Assembly: GCA_029936425.1 (NCBI GenBank)
Contig: JAPYSU010000019.1
Coordinates: 1-55,994, forward strand
Length of the DNA stretch: 55,994 nucleotides
Direction of reading: 5' to 3'
Source: Litorimonas sp.
Lineage (GTDB): Bacteria; Pseudomonadota; Alphaproteobacteria; Caulobacterales; Maricaulaceae
Part shown: piece by piece, positions 41,977 to 50,895 of the stretch
Layout: each line of letters begins with the position of its first letter
How positions within the stretch are numbered: the first letter of the stretch is position 1
Made by a program: the position numbers and the translations under genes
The notes under the pieces: generated by a model
Told to the model about the DNA's origin: nothing
Seen by the model: the letters and a program-made list of their open reading frames with translations, nothing else
Databases searched by the model: none

Positions 41977-43035
41977 ATGAGAATTAAAGCCGTTCACAGT
42001 GCAATTTTTTCTCTACTCGCATTGGTAGGCTGTCAGCCCTCTGAAACAGAGTTTGGCCGGGCCGAGTCCGGCGAAGTCAGGGTCGTTGGCTCTTCAACTG
42101 TCTACCCATTTTCCACTAAAGTGGCGCAGGAATTTAAAAACATCACGGGGAATAATGTCGTTGTTGAGGCAACAGGCTCAGGCGGCGGGCATAAATTGTT
42201 CTGCGGCGGAACGGGACCGGAAACCCCGGATGTTACAAATTCCTCTCGACGTCAAAAAAAGTCAGAATTCGAACTCTGCCAGAAAAATGGTGTAACGGAT
42301 ATCGTCGAAGTCAAAATCGGATTTGACGGCATCGTCTTGGCAAATTCGCTAGACGCCCCTGTGATGGATATGTCGATGAAAGACATTTATCTCGCATTTG
42401 CCAAAAACATCCCCACATCCGAGACAGATTGCACGATGCGTCCAAATCCTTACGAGAAGTGGTCAGAAATTGAACCTAGCCTGCCCGAAACGACCATTGA
42501 GGCTTATGGCCCGCCGCCAACGTCAGGGACACGCGACGCTTTTGTCGAAATCGCCATGGAGGGTGGTGCGAAGGAAATAGAATGTCTGGCCGAGCTGGCA
42601 GAGGTGGATGGTGATGCCTTTGAAGTCGCGGCCCACACTGTTCGAGAAGACGGTCATTGGATTGATAGCGGCGAGAATGACAATGCCCTGGTTCAAACTC
42701 TCGTCAATACACCGACGGCGCTCGGCGTTTTTGGATACTCCTTTCTGGATCAGAACATTGATAAAATAAAAGGAGCCAATATTGGCGGAGTGGAGCCCAT
42801 ATTCGAGAATATTGCCTCCGGGCAATATAAAGTGTCTCGGTCTTTATACTTCTATTTGAAAAAAGCGAATATAGAGGTGACGCCAGGTCTGAAGGCATAT
42901 GCTTTAGAATTTACATCTGACCAAGCCGTTGGAGAAGGGGGGTATCTTGAAGAGATCGGTCTTGTCCCCCTCCCAGATCCGGAACGCAATAAAGTGCGCG
43001 AGGATGTCGAGGCGCTTAGAACTTATAGCCAGTAA
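41977..43035 (+). CDS. pstS: Phosphate ABC transporter substrate-binding lipoprotein
   Basis: PstS binds phosphate outside the inner membrane and hands it to PstCA. The 352-residue product has a lipoprotein signal ending LALVGC (Cys19), the N-terminal VVGSSTVYPFS and the hinge PTSGTRDAF with the phosphate-binding Ser/Thr/Arg/Asp. It belongs to the longer alphaproteobacterial type. The ATG at 41977 has AGGTG upstream and opens the signal peptide; the ATG at 41884 abuts the PHO box and adds a tail without signal. It leads pstSCAB. Confidence 0.92.
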   Translation: MRIKAVHSAIFSLLALVGCQPSETEFGRAESGEVRVVGSSTVYPFSTKVAQEFKNITGNNVVVEATGSGGGHKLFCGGTGPETPDVTNSSRRQKKSEFELCQKNGVTDIVEVKIGFDGIVLANSLDAPVMDMSMKDIYLAFAKNIPTSETDCTMRPNPYEKWSEIEPSLPETTIEAYGPPPTSGTRDAFVEIAMEGGAKEIECLAELAEVDGDAFEVAAHTVREDGHWIDSGENDNALVQTLVNTPTALGVFGYSFLDQNIDKIKGANIGGVEPIFENIASGQYKVSRSLYFYLKKANIEVTPGLKAYALEFTSDQAVGEGGYLEEIGLVPLPDPERNKVREDVEALRTYSQ

Positions 43036-43140
43036 TATTCTCCATCGGATCAGCCAACTGTGACCAGGTGACGGATTGTCACAAAAGCATAGTATATCTG
43101 TCTTATGCGGGCCCCGAACTTTGGATGAGAGGAAACCCCA

Positions 43141-44397
43141 GTGGATCAGATCATAATCTATATTCTGATTCTTATGGCTGTGCTGACAGTCGGTGGGTAT
43201 ATCTATAATAAGAATCTGGCATTTGACCGATACCTATTAAGCCGGGCAAATCAAACTCAGCCTTTGCAACTGCTCAAAGGATCCGGGTGGCACTCGCAAG
43301 CGAGCTATCATGGATATTATACCGCTTGGCTGGTAGGTTTTGTTTGTCTCATTCTTTTTGTGGCAGGGCTTTACTTTCGAAATGGCAGCCAGGCTTATGA
43401 CTTAACTTGGCTGGCTTTGATGCTCGTAACAGGGGCGTCGCTTGTCTTTTTTCTAAATCGGATGATTAAGCCGGATTTCGCGGCCCGGACATGGGTAGAG
43501 CGATTTATCCATGCCTGCTTGATTGTTTTGTCTTTCATCGCTGTTTTTACGACATTTGTCATAGTGCTTTCTCTCTTGTTTGAAAGCCTTCGGTTTTTCT
43601 CCAAAGTGCCGTTTTTGGACTTTCTTTTTGGACTGCAATGGTCCCCGCAAATGGCTCTTCGCGCGGATCAAGCCGGACAATCAGGGAGTTTTGGGGCGGT
43701 TCCGATTTTCGCTGGTACGTTTTTGATAATGCTTGTCGCTATGGCCATTGCCGGTCCTGTTGGTCTGATGATTGCAATTTATTTGTCGGAATATGCCTCT
43801 GCGACAACGCGGAAATATGTCAAACCTATCATCGAAATTCTGGCTGGTATACCGACCGTGGTTTATGGCTTTTTTGCTTTGCTGACAGTCGGCCCAACGA
43901 TCAGGACTTTTGCTGAGAGTATGGGGTTTGCTGTTCCGACCCAGAGCGCGCTGGCCGCTGGCGTTGTAATGGGCGTCATGATTATCCCTCTCATTTCCTC
44001 CCTGTCTGATGACGTAATTAATGCTGTTCCGCAGTCCCTTCGGGACGGGTCCTACGCTTTGGGCGCGACCAAATCGGAAACAATGAAGCAGGTCGTTTTC
44101 AAGGGGGCTCTGCCGGGCATAATTGGTGCGTTTCTTCTGGCCGTTTCTCGGGCGATTGGCGAGACCATGATTGTTGTTATGGCGGCGGGTCGCGCCGCTA
44201 ACCTGACGGGAAATCCGTTTGAAGCGGTCACGACAGTGACAGTTCAGATTGTCGCCTTGCTGACAGGCGATCAGGAATTTGACAGTCCGAAAACGTTGGC
44301 AGCTTTTGCTCTGGGCTTGGTTTTGTTCGTCATCACTTTGATCTTGAATATGATCGCTTTGTCCGTCGTCCGCCGTTACCGCGAGAGATATGATTGA
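43141..44397 (+). CDS. pstC: Phosphate ABC transporter permease PstC
   Basis: The 418-residue inner-membrane protein begins with a longer N-terminal part (three helices to about residue 150) and then the ABC-permease core. Core motifs are YLSEYASATTRKYVKPI near 217, EILAGIPTVVYG near 234 and GATKSETMKQVVFKGALPG near 308 (the EAA-type loop). The start is GTG at 43141, with GAGAGGAAA upstream. pstA follows with a one-base overlap. The extra N-terminal helices are seen in many alphaproteobacterial PstC proteins. Confidence 0.94.
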   Translation: MDQIIIYILILMAVLTVGGYIYNKNLAFDRYLLSRANQTQPLQLLKGSGWHSQASYHGYYTAWLVGFVCLILFVAGLYFRNGSQAYDLTWLALMLVTGASLVFFLNRMIKPDFAARTWVERFIHACLIVLSFIAVFTTFVIVLSLLFESLRFFSKVPFLDFLFGLQWSPQMALRADQAGQSGSFGAVPIFAGTFLIMLVAMAIAGPVGLMIAIYLSEYASATTRKYVKPIIEILAGIPTVVYGFFALLTVGPTIRTFAESMGFAVPTQSALAAGVVMGVMIIPLISSLSDDVINAVPQSLRDGSYALGATKSETMKQVVFKGALPGIIGAFLLAVSRAIGETMIVVMAAGRAANLTGNPFEAVTTVTVQIVALLTGDQEFDSPKTLAAFALGLVLFVITLILNMIALSVVRRYRERYD

Positions 44398-45722
44398 TGG
44401 CAACGCAAACCGACATCACCGAAAATGAAGCCCGTAGAGAGTCGCAAGAGACTATTGCGCGGGCGAGTAAGCGTCTGAAATCCAGACGCGGAAAAGAGTG
44501 GCGATTCCGGCTCTGGGGCCGGGCGGCAGTGCTGTTCGCACTGGCAGCTCTGGGATGGTTATTATTTAGCCTCGTCGGAACAGGTTTTACCGCGTTCCAG
44601 CAAAATTTCATGACTTTGGAAGTGGACATAGAGGCCTCTGTCATTTCCCCCGACGACTATAATAATCGACAAGAGCTCAGAGGGGCGAATTACCGCCGGG
44701 TCATGCAAAACGCCATGTATGAACTATTCCCAGACGTCACAGAACGCCGGGAGAAACAAGAACTTTTCGCGTTGACATCGGCGTCCGGAGCGACGCATCA
44801 AATACGCGAAATGGTGTATGAGGACCCCTCCCTAATCGGTCGAACTGTTACGGTTAGCGTCCCGACATCGGATCAGGTCGACCAACTTCTCAAAGGCTAT
44901 ATCGACCGGGACCAACCCGAGTCACGTCGACAGGTTTCAGACAATCAGATTGCCTGGATTGATTCTTTGAAAGAGCGTGCAATTATTGAAAAGAAATTCA
45001 ATACGGTTTTATTCACCCAGCCTGATAGCCGGGATCCGGAACTGGCGGGTATTGCCGGCGCTGTGGTGGGCTCTGTCATGATTGTGGCGATCGCCTTTCT
45101 TTTGGCACTACCGATTGGAGTTGGCTCCGCCCTTTATCTGGATGAATTCGCCCCTAAAAACCGCTGGACCGACCTCATCGAAATTAACATCAATAATTTG
45201 GCGGCTGTGCCCTCCATTGTTTTTGGCCTTTTAGGACTCGCGATTTTTATTAACTTTTTCGGACTGTCGCGATCCATCCCCTTGGTAGGCGGTATGGTTT
45301 TGGCATTGCGGGCCTTTCCGACGATTGTGGTCGCCACACGGGCGGCGCTTCGTTCTGTTGGTTCGGGCATAGTCGATGGGGCTCTGTCACTCGGCGCATC
45401 ACATACACAGGCTGTTTTTCAACAAAAACTCCCTCTGGCCGCACCGGGTATTTTGACTGGTTCCATTATCGCGATGGCTCAGGTCTTGGGCGAGACCGCT
45501 CCGCTGTTGATGATAGGTATGGTTGCCTTTGTGACAGAGGTGCCCCAGAGCGTGACAGACCCGTCAACAGCTCTGCCGGTGCAAATTTTCCTCTGGTCTG
45601 ATAGTGCCGAGAGAGCCTGGTCGGAGAGAACAGCCGCGGCCATTATTGTCCTCTTATTTATACTTGTTCTCATGAACGGGTTGGCGATTTGGCTTAGAAA
45701 CCGCCTTGAGAAACGCAGATAG
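44397..45722 (+). CDS. pstA: Phosphate ABC transporter permease PstA
   Basis: The 441-residue protein has one N-terminal helix (about 45-65), then a hydrophilic, mostly periplasmic region to about residue 200 (DUF3333-like extension typical of alphaproteobacteria). The ABC permease core follows, with YLDEFAPKNRWTDLI near 244, NNLAAVPSIVFG near 262 and GASHTQAVFQQKLPLAAPG near 330. The ATG at 44397 shares its A with the TGA of pstC, so it is translationally coupled. The PstB gene follows. Confidence 0.94.
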   Translation: MATQTDITENEARRESQETIARASKRLKSRRGKEWRFRLWGRAAVLFALAALGWLLFSLVGTGFTAFQQNFMTLEVDIEASVISPDDYNNRQELRGANYRRVMQNAMYELFPDVTERREKQELFALTSASGATHQIREMVYEDPSLIGRTVTVSVPTSDQVDQLLKGYIDRDQPESRRQVSDNQIAWIDSLKERAIIEKKFNTVLFTQPDSRDPELAGIAGAVVGSVMIVAIAFLLALPIGVGSALYLDEFAPKNRWTDLIEININNLAAVPSIVFGLLGLAIFINFFGLSRSIPLVGGMVLALRAFPTIVVATRAALRSVGSGIVDGALSLGASHTQAVFQQKLPLAAPGILTGSIIAMAQVLGETAPLLMIGMVAFVTEVPQSVTDPSTALPVQIFLWSDSAERAWSERTAAAIIVLLFILVLMNGLAIWLRNRLEKRR

Positions 45723-45735
45723 AGATTCTTCGATT

Positions 45736-46503
45736 ATGGAAATTCAAGATCCAAAATTTATTTGTCGGGACGTCCGTGTTCACTACGGTGAGTTCGAAGC
45801 CCTTCACGGCATAAATATGGATATTCCGGATAGAGGCGTCACCGCCTTTATCGGCCCGTCCGGTTGCGGAAAATCCACATTTTTGCGTACATTTAATCGT
45901 ATGAACGATACAATTGACGGGGCGAGGGTCGCCGGCACTATCACGATGGACGGGCAAGACATTTACGATAAAAATCTGGATCCTGTCTTATTGCGTGCCA
46001 GAGTGGGCATGGTTTTTCAGAAGCCGAACCCGTTCCCTAAATCTGTTTACGATAATGTTGCTTACGGGCCTAAAATTCACGGACTGACCTCCAGCAGAGC
46101 CGAAATGGATGCATTAGTCGAAAAATCCTTGCGCCGCGCGGGTCTGTGGGAAGAAGTCAAAGATCGCCTGAGACTTCCGGGGACAGGGCTCTCCGGTGGG
46201 CAGCAGCAGCGCTTGGTGATTGCCCGGGCTATTGCCGTCAATCCCGAAGTCATTTTAATGGATGAGCCCGCCTCTGCCCTTGATCCGATCGCGACAGCTA
46301 AACTCGAAGCTTTGATACAAGAGCTGAAAGAGCGTTACTGCATTATTATCGTAACTCACTCTATGGCTCAGGCGGCGCGTGTATCCGACAACACGGCTTT
46401 TTTCTATATGGGCGAATTAATTGAGTATGACGCCACCGAGAAAATATTTACAAACCCGGGGGATAGCCGGACACAGGATTATATTACTGGCCGCACAGGG
46501 TAA
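45736..46503 (+). CDS. pstB: Phosphate ABC transporter ATP-binding protein PstB
   Basis: The 255-residue ATPase has Walker A GPSGCGKST near 41, the Q-loop FQKPNPFPKS, signature LSGGQQQR near 150, Walker B VILMDEPAS and an H-loop in VTHSMAQ. These are complete for an active ATPase. The ATG at 45736 gives the normal PstB length; an earlier TTG would add ten residues overlapping pstA. It is the last pst gene; the usual phoU and phoBR are not next to it and the following gene is convergent. Confidence 0.96.
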   Translation: MEIQDPKFICRDVRVHYGEFEALHGINMDIPDRGVTAFIGPSGCGKSTFLRTFNRMNDTIDGARVAGTITMDGQDIYDKNLDPVLLRARVGMVFQKPNPFPKSVYDNVAYGPKIHGLTSSRAEMDALVEKSLRRAGLWEEVKDRLRLPGTGLSGGQQQRLVIARAIAVNPEVILMDEPASALDPIATAKLEALIQELKERYCIIIVTHSMAQAARVSDNTAFFYMGELIEYDATEKIFTNPGDSRTQDYITGRTG

Positions 46504-46532
46504 TGCGTAGGAATGAAGGTGACATAAGTCTC

Positions 46533-47561
46533 CTACAGAACCCGATAACCTATCAGCTTCACATCTTGGCTTAAATAGTTGTCTTTTACCGGTTCAACCT
46601 TAGTCAAATCGGTCGATAAATATTTCTTACTGTCGTCACAGAAAACCGTAGCGATCTTTGCCTCGGGGCCCATTTTCTGCTGAACTTTGAGCGCCGCAAT
46701 AAAGTTGGCACCTGATGAAATACCCACTCCGAGACCGAGCTCGGAGCTGAGCTTTTGCGCCATAATAATCCCATCACCGTCATTGACGCAGATCACCTTG
46801 TCGAGCGTATTCAAACAGACAATGTCTGGAATGAACTCATCCGAGACGCCTTGTATACGGTGTTTGCCTACTTTGTGCCCTGTTGACAGGGTTGGACTTT
46901 CGGCGGGCTCCATTGGATGAATTTTGATGTTCGGGCAAAGTGCTTTCAAGGCTTTACCGACCCCCATAACCGTGCCGCCCGTGCCAACGCCTGCAACAAA
47001 CGCGTCAGGGCAGCTTCCGAGTTGGCGTGCTATTTCCGGCCCGGTGGTGCCGCAATGGGCCTTGCAATTATCTTCGTTAGAGAACTGTCGCGGTAAGAAC
47101 ACATCATTGCGGGATCGCGCTAAATCTTCGGCCATTGCAATAGAGCCGACAAAGCCGCCTTCCTCGTGAGTCACAAGCCGAACTTCCCCGCCATAGCTCT
47201 TCATCAGAGAAATGCGCTCTTGGCTCATCCAATCTGGCATATAAATCCGAACGGGATGGCCCAAAGCCCGGCCCAAGGCGCAAAAAGCGATGCCGGCATT
47301 TCCGCTCGTCGCTTCGACAATCAAATCGCCCGGGCGCAATGCACCGGATTCATAAGCGCAGCGAAGCACTTCCAGCGCCATTCTGTCTTTAATGGAGCCT
47401 GAAAGGTTGAAATATTCCAACTTGGCATAAATTGTGACAGGGGCGCCGAGATAGAGCATATCCACCGCAACCATGGGTGTGTTTCCGACAAGTCGTTCCA
47501 ATGTTTTGAACATCGCCGGAAGGCGGAAATCCATTATTGGCTTTTCTAGCGTTGGAGTCAT
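46533..47561 (-). CDS. Cysteine synthase-like PLP enzyme
   Basis: The 342-residue protein belongs to the fold-type II PLP enzymes related to O-acetylserine sulfhydrylase and cystathionine beta-synthase. The PLP lysine is Lys58 in NLSGSIKDRMA. TSGNAGIAF binds the substrate, GVGTGGTVMG binds the PLP phosphate and GISSGANFIAA closes the domain. An insertion, GTTGPEIARQLG, is typical of the CysK group. The ATG at 47561 follows GGAAAGG, rather than a TTG 15 bases upstream. It is divergent from an Lrp regulator, which may control it. The natural amino donor and acceptor are not certain. Confidence 0.85.
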   Translation of the reverse strand: MTPTLEKPIMDFRLPAMFKTLERLVGNTPMVAVDMLYLGAPVTIYAKLEYFNLSGSIKDRMALEVLRCAYESGALRPGDLIVEATSGNAGIAFCALGRALGHPVRIYMPDWMSQERISLMKSYGGEVRLVTHEEGGFVGSIAMAEDLARSRNDVFLPRQFSNEDNCKAHCGTTGPEIARQLGSCPDAFVAGVGTGGTVMGVGKALKALCPNIKIHPMEPAESPTLSTGHKVGKHRIQGVSDEFIPDIVCLNTLDKVICVNDGDGIIMAQKLSSELGLGVGISSGANFIAALKVQQKMGPEAKIATVFCDDSKKYLSTDLTKVEPVKDNYLSQDVKLIGYRVL

Positions 47562-47659
47562 GGCGTCCCTTTCCAATTTACGAAAAGAGTATCGCGCCCC
47601 GCATCAAAAGACTTCATCATGAAACTCCTAATTCAGTAGTAAAAAATAAAAAAATTTGA

Positions 47660-47674
47660 TATAATGAGATCATG
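47660..47674 (+). promoter_or_regulatory. TATAAT box directly before the Lrp start codon
   Basis: A perfect TATAAT at 47660-47665 stands six bases before the ATG at 47672. If it is used as a -10, transcription would begin at or next to the start codon, giving a leaderless message. There is no convincing Shine-Dalgarno sequence before the ATG, in line with this. The -35 at 17-base spacing (TAGTAA) is poor. Confidence 0.4.
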
Positions 47675-48151
47675 AAAGAAAAAATTACACATTATGATGT
47701 AAAAATTTTAGAAATTCTTCAATCAGATGCGACTCGCTCCCTTGAGTCTATCGCCGACGAAATTGGCGTTTCTTTAAATACATGTTGGCGCCGCGTTAGA
47801 GCTCTAGAAGAAACGGGAGTTCTAGAGCGCCGCGTTGCCTTGGTTGATAATGAAAAGGTTGGACTGCCGCTCACAATATTTGTATCCGTCCGTACGGATG
47901 ATCACTCCAAGGCTTGGTCCGAAGCTTTCGACAAGGCGGTTCGGGATATGCCGGAAATAGTCGAGTTCTACCGCCTTGCTGGTGATGTTGACTATATTAT
48001 GAAAATGTTGGTTTCGAATGTGGCGCATTATGACAGGGTCTATCAGCGTCTCATTAGCCGGATTAGTCTTTCGGATGTCTCGGCCAGTTTTGCTATGGAG
48101 AAGCTGAAATTCACCACGCAGCTACCTCTGTCACAAATAGAGGCCAAGTAA
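47672..48151 (+). CDS. Lrp/AsnC-family transcriptional regulator
   Basis: The 159-residue protein has the N-terminal winged helix-turn-helix (DVKILEILQSDATRS and SIADEIGVSLNTCWRRVRAL, residues 9-47) and the C-terminal RAM ligand domain (EFYRLAGDVDYIMKMLV, near 100). This architecture is typical of amino-acid-responsive Lrp regulators. It is divergent from a cysteine-synthase-like gene across a 110-bp AT-rich gap, so it is a good candidate regulator of that gene. The ligand is unknown. Its end abuts the convergent RluA-type gene. Confidence 0.9.
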   Translation: MKEKITHYDVKILEILQSDATRSLESIADEIGVSLNTCWRRVRALEETGVLERRVALVDNEKVGLPLTIFVSVRTDDHSKAWSEAFDKAVRDMPEIVEFYRLAGDVDYIMKMLVSNVAHYDRVYQRLISRISLSDVSASFAMEKLKFTTQLPLSQIEAK

Positions 48152-48152
48152 T

Positions 48153-48833
48153 TTAAAACAGGCAGGGAGAGTGATACTCGACCCAAGCTCCGCCCGTGGG
48201 CTCACGAAATTTCAAGGTTTCTGCGTGGAGGTGTAATCGCTTGCTGTGTTGAAAGATCTCGTCTGCCGCATAAAGCCTGTCTCCGATAATGGCATGGCCC
48301 AAGCAGAGCATATGTAGACGTAGTTGATGTGACCGCCCCGTTACGGGGTACAAGCCCACATGGGTTGTGTTTGAACTCCTTTTTATAACCGTCCAGTCTG
48401 TGACAGCGTTTCGGCCCTGCTGGAAATCAATTTTTTGTCGGGGCCGGTGCGGCCAATCTGTCCAGATCGGCAGGTTCAATCGTCCGCTCTTTGCATTTGG
48501 GTGCCCGGCTATTTCCGCCTGATAAGTTTTCACAGTTTGGCGCTTCTCAAATTGCAGGCCGAGATGGCGTTGGGCATGTTTGTTCTTGGCAAATATTATT
48601 AGACCGGAGGTGGCCATATCAAGCCTGTGAATGGTCAGGGCAGTTGGGCAATAGGATTGAACCCGCGCTTCCAGGCAGTCCGGTTCAGATTTACCGGGGA
48701 CACTTAACAGACCAGCAGGCTTGTCCGCCAAGAGATAATCTTCCGTTTCTGCAATAACAGAGAGCGCCTCATTCGGCGGTGAATATTCGAACGGTCGGCT
48801 ATAGACCGGAAAGTCATACATTTTCCGGCTCAC
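48153..48833 (-). CDS. RluA-family pseudouridine synthase
   Basis: The 226-residue protein isomerises uridine to pseudouridine in rRNA or tRNA. The catalytic Asp72 is in IHRLDMATSG. LADKPAGLLSVPGK near 35, KTYQAEIAGH near 102 and GRSHQLRLHM near 166 are family segments. There is no S4 domain, and the short length matches RluA itself, which modifies 23S rRNA position 746 and tRNA position 32. The target is inferred only. The start is GTG at 48833, with an alternative ATG 12 bases inside. It lies ten bases after rnd. Confidence 0.9.
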   Translation of the reverse strand: MSRKMYDFPVYSRPFEYSPPNEALSVIAETEDYLLADKPAGLLSVPGKSEPDCLEARVQSYCPTALTIHRLDMATSGLIIFAKNKHAQRHLGLQFEKRQTVKTYQAEIAGHPNAKSGRLNLPIWTDWPHRPRQKIDFQQGRNAVTDWTVIKRSSNTTHVGLYPVTGRSHQLRLHMLCLGHAIIGDRLYAADEIFQHSKRLHLHAETLKFREPTGGAWVEYHSPCLF

Positions 48834-48843
48834 ATTTCGTCGG

Positions 48844-50004
48844 TTAAGCTGAGCCGACAGGTTCCACGACTACGTCTTCCCCGTCCAATCGCAAAGCGAG
48901 TTTGCCGTCCAGTAATGCCAGAGCGTCCTCTCCGAAAATTTCCCGCCGCCAGCCTTTAAGCGCGTCGATATCCGCGTCCTCGCCAAAGGCGGCGAGTTTA
49001 TTGATGTCAGCAGAATTTGCGACTAGACGCGTCGCGAGTCCGACGACTTCTGTTCGAAGTCTTAAAAGGGTCCGTAACATTTCAACGCGCGGTCCCAAAT
49101 TGGGCGGCATGTGCTGAACTTTCGGGGCAGGCGGGGCATATTCAGCCGCATTATCCACGGCGGCGCTAATCGCGTCCACAAGAGGCTGGGCCGAACGGGA
49201 CTTTTCGAAACCGCGAGGGATACCTCTTAATCTTTCAAGGGCTTTAAGGTCTCGAGGTTTTTGCTGTGCCAGATCATACATGGCGTCATCTTTGAGGATT
49301 CGCCGGCGCGGGACATTTTTGGCAATGGCTTCTCGCTCTCGCCAAGCGGCAGCGGCCTTAAGCGCCGCGAGATATTGTTTCTTTGGATTTCGAACCTTGA
49401 GCCTTTGCCATGCTTCCTCCGGTTCGAATGTATAAAGGTTCTCCTTCATTTGCGGGAGCATTTCTTCTTTCACCCATTTGAGACGCCCTCTGTCTTTCAA
49501 CTCTTCTATGACGCCTGGATAGAGATCCCGCAAATGTGTGACATCGGCCAAAGCATAGGAAAGCTGTTTTTCCGATAGCGGCCGTCGCGCCCAATCGGTA
49601 AAACGCGCGCCTTTATCAAGGCTTATATTCAGCCGGCCTTTAACGAGTGCGCCATATCCGGCGCTATCTCCGAACCCCAGTGCCATAGCCGCAATCTGTG
49701 TATCAAATATGGGGCCAGGAACGGCGTCACACAGCTGATAGAAAATTTCCATATCTTGTCGCGCCGCATGGAGCACCTTAGTAACGCTCTCATCCATGAG
49801 CATTTTACAAAAAGGCTCGAGGTCTATCCCCTCTGCAAGCGGATCAACAACCACCTCGCGTTCATGGGTCGCCATTTGTATCAGACAAAGTATGGAGTAA
49901 AATGTGCTCTCGCGCATGAACTCGGTATCGACGCAGACAAAGTCCTGCGCCGCCGCATGCTCGCAAAACTCAGCCAGCGCTTCGGTGGTTGTAAGTATTT
50001 CCAA
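48844..50004 (-). CDS. rnd: Ribonuclease D
   Basis: RNase D trims the 3' ends of tRNAs and other stable RNAs. The 386-residue protein has the DEDD exonuclease residues: Asp26 and Glu28 in VCVDTEFMRE, Asp in AARQDMEIFY (near 85) and Tyr/Asp in LSYALADVTHLRDLYP (near 150). The HRDC helical domain follows near 210-290 (LKALERLRGIPRG). The start is TTG at 50004, 15 bases after the stop of the dienelactone hydrolase gene. No Shine-Dalgarno site is visible, so the start may be coupled or misassigned. It is cotranscribed with the RluA-type gene. Confidence 0.93.
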   Translation of the reverse strand: MEILTTTEALAEFCEHAAAQDFVCVDTEFMRESTFYSILCLIQMATHEREVVVDPLAEGIDLEPFCKMLMDESVTKVLHAARQDMEIFYQLCDAVPGPIFDTQIAAMALGFGDSAGYGALVKGRLNISLDKGARFTDWARRPLSEKQLSYALADVTHLRDLYPGVIEELKDRGRLKWVKEEMLPQMKENLYTFEPEEAWQRLKVRNPKKQYLAALKAAAAWREREAIAKNVPRRRILKDDAMYDLAQQKPRDLKALERLRGIPRGFEKSRSAQPLVDAISAAVDNAAEYAPPAPKVQHMPPNLGPRVEMLRTLLRLRTEVVGLATRLVANSADINKLAAFGEDADIDALKGWRREIFGEDALALLDGKLALRLDGEDVVVEPVGSA

Positions 50005-50019
50005 AATATTGATCGACGC

Positions 50020-50757
50020 TTAGGCCGATTTAACTCCATGATTGCCAAAGACGTCTGCGAGTAAATCCTGCGCTGCCATGATGGAACGACGCTCGCTGTC
50101 TGGATTGAATTGTAAGCCTAGCTCATCATTATCGGCCCCAGGGACAGTAAAGGCATGAGAGGTGTTTCCGTAAGCATGAAGCTGCCAGTCACAGCCGGCT
50201 TCTGCCATTTCTTTACCGATGCTGACAACATCTTCTGGCGGCGCCATAGGATCATCCCAGCCATGAGCAATAAGAACTTTGGATTTAATTTTATTTTTAG
50301 GCAGATCAGGGGCGTCCAATAGACCATGAAAGGAAATAGCCGCTTTAAGGTCCAAGCCTGCCCGCGCCATATCGAGCGTGCATAAGCCGCCAAAGCAAAA
50401 CCCAATCGCCGCCATCGCTTTTTCGTCAACCTCCTTCAGCGCCGCGGCGGCGTCATAACCCGCTTTGAGGCGTTTTAGAAGCTTTGCGCGGTCTTCTTTC
50501 AAAGGAGTCATACGCTCCATTTTATCTTCAGTGGTTTCCGGCTGTTCCCCATTGCCGTAATTGTCCAGACAAAAGCCGACATATCCCAGCGCGGCCATTT
50601 GTATTGCTTTGTCCTGTGCGAAAGTGTCCAGTCCGCCCCAAGCGTGATTGACTAAAACGCAGGGTTTAGGGTCGGCATAACTCTCATCCCATGCCAAATA
50701 TCCAATACAAGTCAGGTCTCCATCCTTATATTCAATCGGGCGTGTCGTGATCGTCAT
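50020..50757 (-). CDS. Dienelactone hydrolase-family protein
   Basis: The 245-residue alpha/beta hydrolase has a Cys-Asp-His triad. The nucleophile Cys is in IGFCFGGLC (near 120), Asp in HGWDDPMAP (near 175) and His in NTSHAFTV (near 212). This is the pattern of dienelactone hydrolases, which open lactones in aromatic degradation, but many members have other substrates. There is no other degradation gene nearby. The ATG at 50757 follows CGGAGT; a longer frame to 50799 lacks a good start. It precedes rnd. Confidence 0.88.
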   Translation of the reverse strand: MTITTRPIEYKDGDLTCIGYLAWDESYADPKPCVLVNHAWGGLDTFAQDKAIQMAALGYVGFCLDNYGNGEQPETTEDKMERMTPLKEDRAKLLKRLKAGYDAAAALKEVDEKAMAAIGFCFGGLCTLDMARAGLDLKAAISFHGLLDAPDLPKNKIKSKVLIAHGWDDPMAPPEDVVSIGKEMAEAGCDWQLHAYGNTSHAFTVPGADNDELGLQFNPDSERRSIMAAQDLLADVFGNHGVKSA

Positions 50758-50839
50758 AAAAAACTCCGGCGATATATATGTGCAGAGTTTATCCGTCACA
50801 TCTGTTTCGTCAACTGGTCAGGTCCCGAACTGCACAGGA

Positions 50840-50854
50840 TTAACGAAACATTAG
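50840..50854 (+). promoter_or_regulatory. CtrA-like site upstream of the LysM gene
   Basis: TTAA, seven bases, TTAG at 50840-50854 differs by one base from the CtrA full site (TTAA-N7-TTAA) known from Caulobacter and relatives. It lies about 40 bases before the LysM gene. One near-match can occur by chance in AT-rich DNA; this is only a pointer. Confidence 0.25.
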
Positions 50855-50895
50855 TCATAAAATGCGATTCTGATCTTTAAAATGTGGAGGGAATT

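Noticed and set aside
43681..44403. Frame of 240 codons opposite pstC.
   Set aside because: It has extreme Gln/Asn/Arg composition and no motif; pstC is certain.
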